Shown piece by piece: positions 1 to 11,721 of a DNA stretch of 64,000 nt. The notes beneath the pieces were generated by a model. That model was given only the letters and a program-made list of their open reading frames with translations, was not told the origin of the DNA and ran no database searches. Where the stretch lies: positions 194,468,463 to 194,532,462 of the forward strand of contig CM045758.1 of NCBI GenBank assembly GCA_025200525.1, written 5' to 3'. Each line of letters opens with the position of its first letter. The first letter of the stretch is position 1. This stretch comes from Camellia lanceoleosa. Taxonomy: Eukaryota > Streptophyta > Magnoliopsida > Ericales > Theaceae. A program made the translations under genes and the position numbers.

Positions 1-651
1 TATTGACCAGATTAAGGTCTACGAAGGGTAGGAGGAGGTAACACACACACACAACTCTCATCCGCTGAGATGTCCGGTCCAACCAGCTACGATTTAGCTG
101 TCGGGTAGTGGGTCCTACTTCGATATTTGATAATGTTTTTCACAAAAAAAAATTCGCAATCCTGGTTTAGCGTAGAAAATGAGGAACGTCTAGAATCCAC
201 CAGAAAAGTACAATACATACATGCGTGATACATATATGTATATATATATATAGTCAACCTGGTGGGCCCACTCTCATGAGAATTTATTGGTTGGTTTAAG
301 TTTTTTTTTTTTTTTCAAAGGAAGTTAAAAGTCATTTTTTAATATTTATAATTTTAATTTATTTTTGATCATATTATTTTTTATATATATATTTTTAAAA
401 AATTAAAAAATTAATTTTTAATTATCATCTTAAAACACTTGCATATCGTATTGTGATGGATGAAATTCATAACTTTATATTAAATAATTAAAAAAATATA
501 AGAAATTATGATAATTTGTAATTGATCATTTGTGTCCTCGGCCATCTAATAATTTGTCCACTCTCAGTGATGGCGTGCCCCAAAAGGTTGGCGCCTCCCT
601 TTAGCTTTCTTATTCCTGTCCTTGTCTAATCCTCCGACAATGTTTTCTTTC

Positions 652-1209
652 CTTGGGGGTGTTTGGGAAGAGGAGGTTTAGGCTAATATTGCCTCTTTTC
701 AAAAAATAGCCAAAAAGCTCTACTATTCACCCTTTTTATTAAAAAAAAAAAAAAAAAAAAAAAAATAGCAACTGTGCCGTGACAGTGTAGGCTGGCCCTA
801 CACTGTCAAAGTGTCACATTTGTCTATCACGTGGGAAATTACTTATTTACCCCTTGACATCAATTTAAAAAACGTTTTTGATGTTTAGCTCGAAAAAACA
901 GGGCACTAATGCCCCGAAATTCCCTTTAAGGCAAAAAAAAAAAAAAAAAAAACAGAAAAGTTACCAGTTTTGGAAATTAGGGGCATTAGTGCCAAGCATT
1001 TTAGTGCTAGAAAACATTTTCCTTTAAAAAAATATATTTTTAGGGACAAATTTGTCATTTTAATTTCAAACATCATTTCAACACATTTTTCAATACAACA
1101 ACTCAAATAAAATCTATCTCATCTTCCCAAACACAAAAACTAAAATACCCTATAAAATAGCCAAAAAGTCAAATAGCCTACTAAAATAGCCACTTCCCAA
1201 ACGAGGCCC
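652..1209. repeat. MITE-like element with internal A-rich insert
   Basis: The left end (GGTGTTTGGGAAG near 658) is the inverted counterpart of the right end (CTTCCCAAACGAGGCC, about 1194-1209). Tracts of the type 'aatagccaaaaag' lie just inside both ends. The termini resemble the 'GGCCTCGTTTGG' MITEs elsewhere in the window. The middle (about 735-970) has two long A runs around a short 'gggcactaatgcccc' repeat and may be a nested insertion. Confidence 0.5.
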
Positions 1210-1970
1210 TTATATTTGATTGTTTATTTTTTTCCAGCTTTAGGACATTTGTAATAGTTTTTTTTTTTTTTTAAAAAAAAAAAAAATCAAGAATGCAATT
1301 TTCTATATTTTAATGTTTTTGAGGATATTTTTTTAGAGTTGAATTAACCATTTATTTGAATATGTCATTTACAGTGGGTTTGAAAAAAAATTCATTTTTA
1401 ATAAATATGTAAAAAAAAAAATAACACTTTCCACTTTTAGGACTAGAAAATTTTATAAAAAAAAAATTCAGAAAAGACAAAAGAAAATTAAAAAGTTTTA
1501 TTTTTTATTTTTAGTGAATTTTTAAAACAATTTTATTGTTAGATCCATCTAAATTAGAGGGATCTGAAAAACAAAAATTCTAACACATATCTTAAAAAAT
1601 TCACTAAAATTAAAGTATTTTTTAGTTGTTACCAACAAGTATTTTTTATCTCGATGTCATTGTTGGTTCTCACCAGATTCAAGTTGGATTCTTGTTCACA
1701 ATTTTGGTCTAGACGATAAATGCATCACCCTGAGAAATTGTGACAGAAAATGCAAATTCTGTGTACCCTTCTATATAGACTAGCCAATATTAGTGGTGGA
1801 TGTAAACAATGTGCTTATAATTTTACATCTAGAATTTTAGACATTTTAAAATGAGAAAAATAAGTTAAATTTGAAAATTATTTAGCAGTTTTAGTAGTTA
1901 TTTTATGAACATTATTGGGAATTTTTTTTTTTACAAAGTTTATAATGATATTTTGAATTGTAGATAGTAC

Positions 1971-2175
1971 TATACATTAATTATTGTCTTATTGTCATGT
2001 GGTTGATAACATGATATACCAATGACACGAGGAAAAGCTTGTACACAATCTACAGAGTGGTATATCAATATCATCCATTAATATCCTATACATTAATTAT
2101 TGTCTTATTGTCATGTGGTTGATAACTTGATATATCAATGACACGAGGAAAGCTTGTACACAATCTACAAAGTAG
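1971..2175. repeat. Two-copy tandem repeat, period 116 bp
   Basis: The block beginning 'tatacattaattattgtc' at 1971 recurs at 2087. Both copies continue through 'catgtggttgataac' and 'cttgtacacaatctaca' with few changes. No coding potential is seen. Confidence 0.8.
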
Positions 2176-2655
2176 TAGTATATATACTCTGGCTAAGTTT
2201 GACATCTATTAAATAATATAAAAAATTAAAAAATCATTATCTATTTAATTCATATTATCTTATTTAAATTACACACATTTCTAATACATCATATCAAACT
2301 CAATCCAAATCCAATAAATCAATAAATCAAAAAGAAAATTTTTTAAATATATATCATCCATTAATATATATCTTTTCTTTCATTTTTGTTTTTTTATTTT
2401 TGTAGGGGTCATAATACCCACATTTTTGCTTCTAGTGACCTTGACTTGAAAGGCCATGTTTGTTTATTAGATTAAGGCCTGATTTGAAACTTTAAAATAA
2501 AATAAAATAAAATAAAAAAGTCAAAGAATTATTAAAAAAATAAAAAAATTATCACTATTTATCAAAAAAATATGAAAGAATTAATATACATAATATTAAA
2601 ATACAAATCAACGTTTGAAAGGAAAAAAATTAATTACATGTGTATATTCACTAAG

Positions 2656-2995
2656 TTAGATGATAAAGTTGGGCCTATGGGGACTCACCATGGGTCCATT
2701 TTTTGATAATTCGAACCGTTTAATATGTAGAACTCGTCTAGTACTATATGCTTGTAAAAAATCACGTCATCGGATATCGGTAACTACATGATCAAATCAG
2801 TTTTGTATAAAAAATAGATGGTGTTATAGTTAACAGTTGACAAAAAAAACTAACACGATTAGATAGCTATCGATATCCAATCAACGTGATTTTTTGTAAG
2901 TATATAGTACTCGACGAGTTTTACACATTAAACGGTTTCGATTAAAGAAACGGGATCTGTGGTGGGTCTCTACCGGCCGAACAATACCGTCTAAT
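2656..2995. repeat. Foldback (long inverted-repeat) element, about 340 bp
   Basis: The two halves are reverse complements for over 100 bp each with scattered mismatches. 'aaccgtttaat' (about 2714) pairs with 'attaaacggttt' (about 2926), and 'gtaaaaaatcacgt' pairs with 'acgtgattttttgtaa'. The ends are TTAGA.../...TCTAA. No clear target duplication was found. The organisation is that of a foldback MITE. Confidence 0.75.
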
Positions 2996-3719
2996 CAAAG
3001 CCCGAAAAGGAGGCAATCTTTTCCCATTTCCTACCCAGTCGACTGCACTGCCCAACCCGTACGACCTACTTCACTATCTTCTCCTACACACTCATTTATA
3101 TAATTTTTTAATACACATTTTTTCATAAAAAGTAAAAAAGTTAACCAAAATATTCATATTTTTTTCTTCAATTTTTTTATCTAAAAAGATAAAAAGTGTA
3201 CTTATTTAAGACACTCTAAACAAGCCCTAAGTTGAATGAGATATGAAATTATGAATGTAGTGTGCTTGAGTGAGGTAATTACTATTGAAGTAGTATTTAA
3301 AGATTTAAGATAAATTGTATTGGGTAGTGTACTAGTGTATGATTTTCGTTGGTTTGAAATTTATGAAATCAAGTAAAAGAAAATTATTATATAAATTATG
3401 ATTTTGTCAGTATTTTTGTAAAATAGAAGGTAAAGTAATATTTTCCCTTCTTAATTCTATGGGATTAGACTAGCAATACTACCTAGCATTGCTAATAATA
3501 CATAACATTGCTAATCCTAAGCTATTACTAATGCCATAATTTTTTCTCTAAATAAACATGCTTTTGATGGGATCCCTGGAATTAACAAGTATTGGTTTAT
3601 GATCTTGCTGTTCAAAATTTGACATTAATTTTTAAAAATTCATTCATATTATACTGATTTTTATTGATTTTTTAAAAAATAATAAAGATCAAGGAGTAAT
3701 AATCACCTTGTTTGTTTCC

Positions 3720-4100
3720 AATTTTCAAAAAATAATTTTCAGAAAATTTTATTTTTTTATTTTTTGTGTTTTTTTGTTTTTTCTGAATTTTTTTAATATT
3801 TTAAACAATTTTTTTTTTATTTTTTAGACACATCTAACATAAATATACTTAAAAAGTAAAAAAATTATAAATTTTTTTTTAAAAAAATTCACTAAATATC
3901 AAAAATATAAAAAATATATATATATAAAAATTCAGTATGTTTTTTATATTTTTATGTATTTATTAATTTTTTAAAATATTTTTTTACAAATTTTTTACTT
4001 TTTAGATACATCTAAATAAAGTGCATCTAAAAAAGTAAAAAAAAATATTTAAAATTTAAAAAATATTTACTAAAAATAAAAAAATACAAAAATCAAAAAA
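3720..4100. repeat. Degenerate tandem duplication, period about 180 bp
   Basis: A T-rich block followed by 'tttttagacacatctaa' near 3820 recurs as 'tttttagatacatctaa' near 4000. Both are followed by similar A-rich sequence ending 'ttcactaaat' or 'atttactaaa'. It lies directly upstream of the HSF exon, inside the presumed intron. A related, weaker block is near 1500-1620. Confidence 0.5.
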
Positions 4101-4209
4101 ATTAATTTTTAAAAAATTTAATTCAAAAAATTCAAACTAAATACACTGAATTCCTTTTTTATATTAGAGTATAAAATTGTAATATTCTAATGCTGTACTG
4201 TTTTCTCAG

Positions 4210-4899
4210 GGCTTTCGAAAGACCGTGCCCGACAAATGGGAATTCGCCAACGAGAATTTCATACGAGGCCAAAAAGAGCTCCTCACGAAGATCCGTCGCC
4301 GTAAGGCCGTAACGTCATCCCCGGCCGGTGGAAAATCCCCCTCCGCAGCCGCCATCGGCAGCCCTTCCTCGCCGTCGAATTCCGGCGAGGACCTAGGGTC
4401 CACCTCCACCTCGTCTCCGGATTCCAAGAACGCGGGGTCGGTGGAGGCTCCGGCGAGGGCCCAATTCGCCGACTTGTCGGACGAGAACAAGAAACTGAAG
4501 AGAGACAACGAGATGCTGACCTCGGAGCTCGCGCAGACGAAGAAGCAATGCGACGAGCTCATCTCTTTCCTCACCGAGTATGTCAAGGTTGCCCCTGATC
4601 AGATCAATCGCATCATGCGACAAGGAAGTTTTGGGTCCACCTGTGATGAATTGAACGGTCAGATCGAGACCACTGGTGATGATGATGACGACGACGACGA
4701 AAATGCTGAAGAGAAAAGCGGAGAGGGTTTGAAGCTGTTTGGGGTGTGGGTGCATGGGAATAAGAAAAAGAGGGGTCGCGATGAAAAATTGGGGTTTGGA
4801 GGGACCAATCGCAAAGAAATGAAAACTGTTGACTATGATGATGCGCCGTGGATGAAGATCTCTACGGCCCCAGGGGAAACGGGCAAGGTCTGTAACTGA
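4210..4899 (+). CDS. HSFB1: Class B heat-stress transcription factor, HSFB1 type: final exon (partial gene)
   Basis: Class B HSFs lack the activation motifs of class A factors and act mainly as repressors or co-regulators of heat-shock promoters in the nucleus. The exon opens after an acceptor AG at 4208-4209 with [17 protein letters not shown], the C-terminal end of the HSF DNA-binding domain. The family's single conserved intron falls at this point. A Ser/Pro-rich linker follows, then an oligomerisation coiled coil (about 4470-4585, with [16 protein letters not shown]). After that come an acidic run of seven Asp, the class B repressor motif LFGV (4735-4746), a basic KKKRGR stretch and the terminal KVCN seen in HSFB1 proteins. 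The exon has 229 codons plus TGA. A GTG-initiated frame from 4225 is not a real start. The first exon is not in the window. The DNA-binding domain is therefore incomplete here, and an intact gene or a 5'-truncated copy are both possible. Confidence 0.9.
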   Translation, partial: GFRKTVPDKWEFANENFIRGQKELLTKIRRRKAVTSSPAGGKSPSAAAIGSPSSPSNSGEDLGSTSTSSPDSKNAGSVEAPARAQFADLSDENKKLKRDNEMLTSELAQTKKQCDELISFLTEYVKVAPDQINRIMRQGSFGSTCDELNGQIETTGDDDDDDDENAEEKSGEGLKLFGVWVHGNKKKRGRDEKLGFGGTNRKEMKTVDYDDAPWMKISTAPGETGKVCN

Positions 4900-5344
4900 C
4901 CAATGCGCTTGTGACGCGTAAGCAACAAAGAGGGAGGTGCACCGGAGAAATAAATAACTGTTTAGTGTGGTGATTAGTACAAGTTTAGAATAATGTAAAT
5001 TAGAAAACAAACAGTGTTCGGCTGTAAGGTTGGCCTGTGATGTTGAAGCAATAAGGACAACTTTGGAAAAGTTTTCGAGGTTGGGTTGTGTAGGAAAGTT
5101 TATAGTTGATGATAATGACAGAGATAGAGATCAAAAGCAAATGGGTGAGTCTCTCGTCTATATTTAGTTGCAGATAGATCATACACATGTAAACATTTCC
5201 TACTTTCTTAGTTAACTGAAACAAAATGTTGTAAGAAAACACTTTATATGTGGAATCTGTATGCAAGTTTTTATGTATCTATTTCTTCCCTGAAGCTTTG
5301 ATTTCGCTGTTGTTATTCCTACTTTGGTGCTTGCTTGCTTGTTA

Positions 5345-5508
5345 GTAAGAATCTTCTGTCCCCAAATAATTTTATCCTTCTGCTTCAATTCACTAACAAT
5401 CATTGAATATATTTTGAGATTTTCACATCTTGAGATTCTTATATGATTTAATGATTGTGAGTGAATTGGAACAGAGAATAATATTATTTGGGGATAAAGA
5501 ATCCTTAC
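5345..5508. other. Long imperfect hairpin (MITE or microRNA-precursor-like foldback)
   Basis: The arm starting GTAAGAATCTTCTGTCCCC pairs with the arm ending GGGGATAAAGAATCCTTAC. Pairing runs about 67 nt with a few mismatches and bulges, and weaker pairing continues inward, so almost the whole 164 nt folds on itself. Stem length and mismatch level fit either a small MITE or a plant MIR precursor. I do not recognise a known microRNA in either arm. Confidence 0.6.
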
Positions 5509-6035
5509 ACATTGCTTGCCTAGTTAAATAGTTATTGCAATTGTTTGCATGTTTAACTTAATTAATAATGTAGTAAAAAATATTAACACTTTTTACTTAT
5601 TTTTGTTAAGTAGTGGAGAGACTAGTGATGATGCATGAGTGTGTTTTGTTATAATTTGTAAGCAATATCACATAATATTTCAAGATTGCCTAATAATTTT
5701 TAAATTTGATTTATTAGATTTTGTCACCAATAAATAAAATGATATATAAGTATCAGTGAGTCCTTTAAAAACAATCTGTTAGTACTACATTGGACTCATA
5801 TAGTAGTAAGTGTGACCTATTACACCAATATTGTTTTGACAAATAAGACGATAAACATAATATGGTAAGTGTAAGATTATTAAAAAGAAAAAAAAGTTGA
5901 TAAGAAATCTATTTGTATAATATTTTTTTTTATATTAAAATATAAATTACAATAACCTTCTTAAGGTTTTTAAGGTTTTGAAAATTACTTCTCACTTGAA
6001 ATTTCAAATCACATAATAATTTATTCTGTTGGTAA

Positions 6036-6175
6036 GATTTCGTTTGGGAATAAGTTATTTTAATAATTTTTTAGTTTTTTACAAAAAAATATACTAAAAA
6101 GTAGAGAAAGTGATGTGACAATTTATAGTGACTTTTTAATTTTTTAGTTAAAATATGTAATTACCAAACGAGACC
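6036..6175. mobile_element. PIF/Harbinger-type MITE, TAA target duplication
   Basis: The termini GATTTCGTTTGGGAA and TTACCAAACGAGACC are inverted repeats. TAA flanks both sides (6033-6035 and 6176-6178), the duplication typical of PIF/Harbinger elements. The 140 bp interior is non-coding. Confidence 0.75.
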
Positions 6176-6499
6176 TAAGTCTATTGTTAAATCAACTAAA
6201 ATACTGAACATTTCATTTCCAATTCTGCCACATATCTATAAAAAAAATTATTAAATTTTTTTGTAGAATTAAAATATATAAATAAGATTCATTCAGCATA
6301 TTAATTTTAAATATACATTTTATATTTCATTTTTATGATAAAATTCAGATTAAATTTTCATCACATCTAAAATTATTTTATTTTTTCTCAGCTGGGTCCA
6401 GCCCCTTTTTTTAAGCAAAAAAAATGAGTCCATGGGTCCAGTCCATTGTACCAACAAGCTTCTGGCTACTGAAATGATGAGCCTCAAACCACCCAAGGC

Positions 6500-6511
6500 T
6501 GGGCCTGGGCT
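6500..6511 (+). promoter_or_regulatory. Paired site II (TGGGCC-TGGGCT) elements in the centrin promoter
   Basis: Two adjacent TGGGCY motifs lie about 155 bp upstream of the centrin ATG. Such motifs are bound by TCP-class factors and are typical of proliferation and housekeeping gene promoters, which suits a centrin. Function is inferred from motif and position only. Confidence 0.5.
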
Positions 6512-6663
6512 TGTAAAAATTTCGACCACTCACCTGACCCGACCCGCCGCTCTTGACCGATAATATACATGCCCATATGTTAATCACCAAATCGTATCTA
6601 CTCTGAACCCAAAGCTTGTACAGAGGAGAGCTCATCGCTTCAGGACGATCATCAAACCGGACA

Positions 6664-6966
6664 ATGGTTCGTTTCTTCATTTTAAACCCTAGCTTTGCTT
6701 CGTATTGATCTTCTTCTCCTGTACCATACATACTTTATGAATTGATTTACTTCTGCTCAAAATTAGGTTTAAGCTGTTCAGTTCCTTTCTTCGATTTGAT
6801 TCTGTCTTAATCCCTCAGGCCCGTTTGTTTGGAGCGTTAGAGGGGGGATTGAGATTGGTAATGAGCTGGTACCCATTAACATTATGTGTTTGTTTTGAGA
6901 GATGGGAGGAATTGATAGTGAGTTCTGGATTATGAATTCTAATACTATGGTTGGGGGATTTGGGGG

Positions 6967-6998
<32 letters not shown>

Positions 6999-9900
6999 AA
7001 AAAATATTAAGCATGATTTATCATGATTTCACCTTTTTTTTTTCCTTTTCCTTTCCTTTTCCCTCCAATCAATCCTACCCAAGGGATTCGGATTAGAAAA
7101 ATAGTCCCCCGGCATAGAAATTTTTTATTTTATTTTTTATATTGTGGGCATTTTTTTACAACAATTTTTTTTTTAAAATTTTTTGTTAAGAAAAATTATT
7201 ATTTTATTTGTTTTATTTTTTTTCTTGAAATTTTTTTATTTTTTTTAAATTTTTTTTCATGGTGTGTATTTTTTTTTAAAACATTAATGTTTAATGTTTT
7301 AGTATTTTTTATTTGTTTTATTATTTTATATAAAAATAGTTTAACAATTTCTACACTAACAACTATCGTAAAAACAAACAAAATTTTGCTTAATCCCCTC
7401 ACTATCAATTCCCGCATTATCAATTCCCGCATTATGAATCCCCTTCATTCTACCTCTAAAAACAAACGGGTCCTCAGTTGTGTGTATGTACTGGTTACAA
7501 ATTTAATTTTAGGGATCGGAATTTAGTGCCTTGTTTTGTTCGTGTTTCATTCGATCAGGTTTGTGTTTCGGTTGATAAAATTTATGACATTTCATGTAAA
7601 TCAGGCTTGTTGAGCAGCATATAGAACCAATTTTAAGATCAGATTTGTTAAGAATAAAATTTACAGCTTGAAGATCGTTTAATTATGGATTTAGGTCATT
7701 TTAATGATGAAAGATAAAAGAAAATGTGTCAAATCATGAGTTGAAGAACAGTAATGCCCATCTGAGCTAAGATGGGTTAATCTACTTCAATTAGGGTTGA
7801 TGATGTAGTGTAGCTAGAAATTCATGTCCTTTCGATAATAGCAAGTCAGACAAATTATGATGACCTGAGTAGTACTATCAAGTATGAGATATCACTAGGT
7901 CATTAGTTTAATAGTTTCCTTGGATAAAATTTTATGTTTTTAACAATTTATGATGGCTTCTGTATTGGATATCTTCACAAGTTTTGCATGTAAGGAGCTG
8001 ACGTTTGGGGACAATTAGGGCCTGTTTGGTTGTCCCAAAATGTGAATTGAGATGCTTTAGAATTGGCTTATTTAAGAATTGGACAACTAAGGCCAAGTTT
8101 GGGAAGTTTAGAATAAGTGTACTTTTTGACTTTTCTTGTATTATGTGTAGAAAAAGTAGAGAAGAGATGTTGATTGATGATTGAAAAAAAAAAAAAAAAA
8201 AAGAAATAATAAGTGCATATATATTTTTTCAAAACAAGGCTTAAATATGTTTTGTTGTAAAACTGAAACAACTAAAAAATTTAAGCTTACTTTCTTTATG
8301 AAAATTATAAAATTTGTTTTTTTCTTTTAAATGCCTACATTTATTTAAATTAACCCAAATGGAATAATACAATTTGTGTAACGAAACAACCTCGTAGAGA
8401 CTATAGTAGTTTGGAGGCTAATATAGTTTCACTTTGACTCTATGATAGCCCAATTTTTTTGATTGATTGAGATCCAATCATGAGGCTTACTAAGGCCATC
8501 TATGGCCAGCCTTGGGTTTGAATTGTGAGCAAAGACAGACTGTGTCTCTCATATCTGGATTAAATTGACTAATTTTACCCCTTTTATGGCATAAACATAT
8601 TTATATAAAGTTTGTCATGGCGTGAAATTTTAGTGAGATTCAGCTGGGCGCTGTGTTTCAGATATGCTTTGACCACTGAATGTTGCAAATTAGAAACCAG
8701 GTAAAACCATGCTGGCATGCTCTTCCTTCTGCCAGCTCTGCTAATTATAGTTTGATATTTCTGGGCTTCTTCATAATTTCATTTCAGGTTCCTTTGATTA
8801 TTTAAGTATTTATGATAGGGTATTTACTGTAGTTTATTCTAACACCCTATGGTTTCACATACTTTGACCATTATATTGGGCCTTTATTCTATTTGTTTAG
8901 TAAAATAGTCAAATTGATAATTTAATGAGAGAAAGGCGTATTGTGTTTGATCGTTCATCATTTTCCCACACTTTATTGTGATATCATATAGTTGTAGGGG
9001 ACTTTAAGTGGATGCCATATCATTATTTTTGCATAGCTACAGAATACAGATGCAACTGTAGTTCCATCGTCCCCTCCTCTCTTTTAAGTTTGAAATCTTT
9101 TCCCCATTTATAGCTTTTACTTTGCCTGTTCAGTAAATTAGATATTTCTTTTAAGCTTTCTAGGATGCATATTTGTTTGCTGAAGTGTTTCATTGAATTT
9201 CAATACCTATCAGGCAAGCCTTTACAGAGTTGCATCTAGGAAAGAGAAACCTAGAGGACGTCATCATGGGTTAACTCAACAGAAGAGGCAAGAGATAAAG
9301 GAAGCATTTGAGCTTTTTGACACTGATGGCTCTGGTATTGAAATGTGTGCGTGTGTGTATTAATATGCGTCTTGAACCTTTTATAATTTGTTGTTTGACT
9401 TGTGTTATCTAGGCACTATTGATGCCAAAGAGCTGAACGTTGCAATGAGGTAAGAATAAGTTGCCCCGAGCACTATTGCCTTTTAGGTTAATGAGTAGTG
9501 CAAACATTGGAACTAATATAATTTCATTTCAGGGCACTGGGCTTTGAAATGACTGGAGAGGTAACATCTAAATCCTAATACCTACTTGTTTTACACCAGA
9601 TTCAGTGTAGGTTTTTTAACATGTATGCATTGTTGCCAAAGGAAAGAGGGACCTGCCTGAATAATTTAATGGGCCTCTCTCGCTTTCTTATAACCGTCAG
9701 TTGCTCTTATTGAATATAGATTTAATTGGCACTGTATTTAAACCTTAACATAATCCTTTCTTTGCAATCCGATTACACTACTTTGGTCCTCAGTTTCAGC
9801 CTTCTAAAGTAATTTCACATGGCCTTTCGTTTCGTTTTTTAATGAAGTTTAAGATAAAGTTGTAGGTAGTTAAACTGTATTTTCATGAAAGAAATGATCA

Positions 9901-11721
9901 GTTTTAAATCTTAATTATATCATCTACTGTAGTTAAGTCTTCCTGTCCACTAATAAAAGAGTAAGGCTTTTTCCAGTTGAGTGTTTTCTTCTTAAATCTC
10001 TACCTAACTAATGAGGTGAACTAGTTGGTAATTTGACTGAGAGGCTGAGATAACTCATCAGATTTTGGTTGAATTTAAAACTGGTTTGGATCTATTGGTC
10101 ACCTGATCCAATTTTGGGATTGCTAAGTAGTCTTGTCTTGGAGCTTAACACTGGTTAACTGGTGATCATCACCAACAATTACGTACTTGAAGGGTTAGCA
10201 TTCGTAATTTAGTCTTGCAGAAATTATAAAGCTGGAGCTACTGCATACTGTAGATTACTGGCTAAGTGCTGAACTGGATGTTTCATTTCAGAGATCTTAG
10301 ACTCTTCTTTCCTATGGATATTCCTTCACTTGGATGTTAAAAGTGGAAATATAGATCTAGGTTCTGTTTTTATTTTAGCATCTCTCTCCTCTATAAAGGG
10401 TCTGTTCTCTGTTCTGTGTCTTTCGGCTATTTTTTTTATTCATATGCTTCCAACTCTCTCTTAATATGCTGTTGTTCCTACCATGTCATCTCTGCACGTA
10501 CTTAATTAAATTTAATTTTCTATTAAAGATGAGGAAATTTTATTCTTTCCTGATTGTTTCTCTAGATAAAAAGTAAATGTGTACTATCAACTTCTTTTTT
10601 TTTTTTTTTTTGCATTGTTGTACTTAACTCTCTATTACAGAAATTAGGACTTCCAGCTAACATCTCATTTTATTTTTTGATTCAGCAAATCGATCAAATG
10701 ATTGCTGATGTAGACAAGGATGGCAGTGGTGCAATTGACTTTGATGAATTTGTGCACATGATGACAGCCAAGATTGGAGAAAGGGACAGTAAGGAAGAGC
10801 TTACAAAAGCGTTCCACATCATTGACCAAGATAAAAATGTTGGATACTGATTAAGAACACCTTGTTTTGTCTTTTTGTTGTTGGCCACTGATTTTATGTC
10901 ATTTGAATATAGGGAAAGATATCTGCCTCAGACATTCAGCAAATTGCAAAGGAGCTTGGCGAGAACTTCTCTGACAAAGAGATTCAAGAGATGATCGAGG
11001 AAGCAGATCGTGATCGTTAAGTCTACCTTTTCCTATTTTGATTTGCAGTATTCTTTAAGCTGTGTGCTTCATGTTTTTGTTTGAACCACCTGGCATATCA
11101 TATTTGAGTTTCTTTGTTCCTGAGTTTGAGAACTATTTTGTTTGTGCCACTCTCTGTCACGCGCGCACACACACATGAAAGGTTTGCAGAAGCACACAAT
11201 TCAACACATGTACAGGGAAGGTACTCGGGAAACAAAAATACAAAGAAGTGGGCATTGGCCCTGATACATAAGCACAAGAAAAGAAAAGAAAAGAAAAAAT
11301 AGATTGAAGGGTTGTAATTACATTATGAGTTGAAGAGCCAAAACTTATCTTTACCCAAAATGTGAATGGGAAATCCCACTTTTGGAAGTCAGAAAGAGGA
11401 TGAAAAATATCTGGAATCACTAGTTTTGTTGCATTGCTTTTCTCATCCTCTCTAATTTTTATTCATCTCCTTGGTTTCGCCACGGCACATGATTGTAAAA
11501 CTCACCATTATATGGGTCTCAAATGCAGTCAAGTACATGGGAGAAGTCCTTGGTAATTAAGAAAAGCACTACCTTTTGTTCAAAATTGTTCTTTTATTGG
11601 TACTTTTTTCACAATTTTACCATTCTTATTAATTTGATGGATTTTGTAACATACAGGGGATGGAGAAGTAACTGTGGATGACTTTATGAGGATGATGAGG
11701 AGAACTTCCTATGGATATTAG
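6664..11721 (+). CDS. CEN: Centrin (caltractin), EF-hand calcium-binding protein, seven exons
   Basis: Centrins are small calmodulin-like proteins of microtubule-organising, nuclear-pore and DNA-repair complexes. Exons are 6664-6666, 9214-9334, 9413-9449, 9533-9560, 10686-10838, 10913-11015 and 11657-11721. They sum to 510 nt, giving exactly 169 residues plus TAG, with all splice phases consistent. The protein begins [20 protein letters not shown], a plant centrin N-terminus. Four EF-hand loops follow: [38 protein letters not shown] and [12 protein letters not shown]. The C-terminus is RRTSYGY. The first coding exon holds only the ATG, followed by a 2.5 kb intron with a weak donor (GTTCGT) and MITE insertions. 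The donor after exon 5 (GTTGGA) is also non-consensus. Acceptors are standard AG. No frameshift or stop is seen, so it looks functional. Confidence 0.93.
6818..7473. mobile_element. MITE with GGCCCGTTTGTTT termini in centrin intron 1
   Basis: The left end GGCCCGTTTGTTT is the inverted counterpart of AAACAAACGGGTCC at the right. TCA flanks both ends (6815-6817, 7474-7476). It contains an A run of about 30 and, near the right end, copies of a short 'cactatcaattccc' motif. It is related to the elements at 36199-36611 and 56048-56635. Confidence 0.7.
8028..8160. repeat. MITE-derived fragments in centrin intron 1
   Basis: 'ggcctgtttggttgtcc' (about 8029) and 'ggacaactaaggcc' (about 8080) form a short imperfect inverted pair. 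'ggccaagtttgggaag' (about 8092) looks like the left end of another MITE of the family seen at 51168-51434, whose right end I cannot place. Confidence 0.35.

Larger units (their letters stand above)
1..4209. other. AT-rich non-coding DNA, probably intron 1 of the HSFB1-type gene
   Basis: No convincing coding exon is visible on either strand. The stretch ends in a pyrimidine-rich acceptor (AG at 4208-4209) that opens the HSF exon, so it should be intronic if the gene is intact. I looked for the missing first exon, which would encode the start of the heat-shock-factor DNA-binding domain, and did not find it, so it probably lies left of the window. The DNA holds dispersed and tandem repeats, listed separately, and many homopolymer runs. 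Confidence 0.6.
4900..6499. other. HSFB1 3' flank and intergenic DNA
   Basis: The first few hundred bases probably include the HSFB1 3' UTR. No coding region is supported; the minus-strand frames here are antisense or low-complexity shadows. A hairpin (5345-5508) and a MITE (6036-6175) are listed separately. The remainder is AT-rich. Confidence 0.6.

Noticed and set aside
4206..5010. Antisense frames opposite the HSFB1 exon (126 and 205 codons)
   Set aside because: They mirror a GC-rich coding exon that has clear HSF motifs on the + strand; no motif on the antisense side.
7023..7526. 167-codon Phe-rich frame in centrin intron 1
   Set aside because: Translation of T-rich MITE sequence; low complexity.
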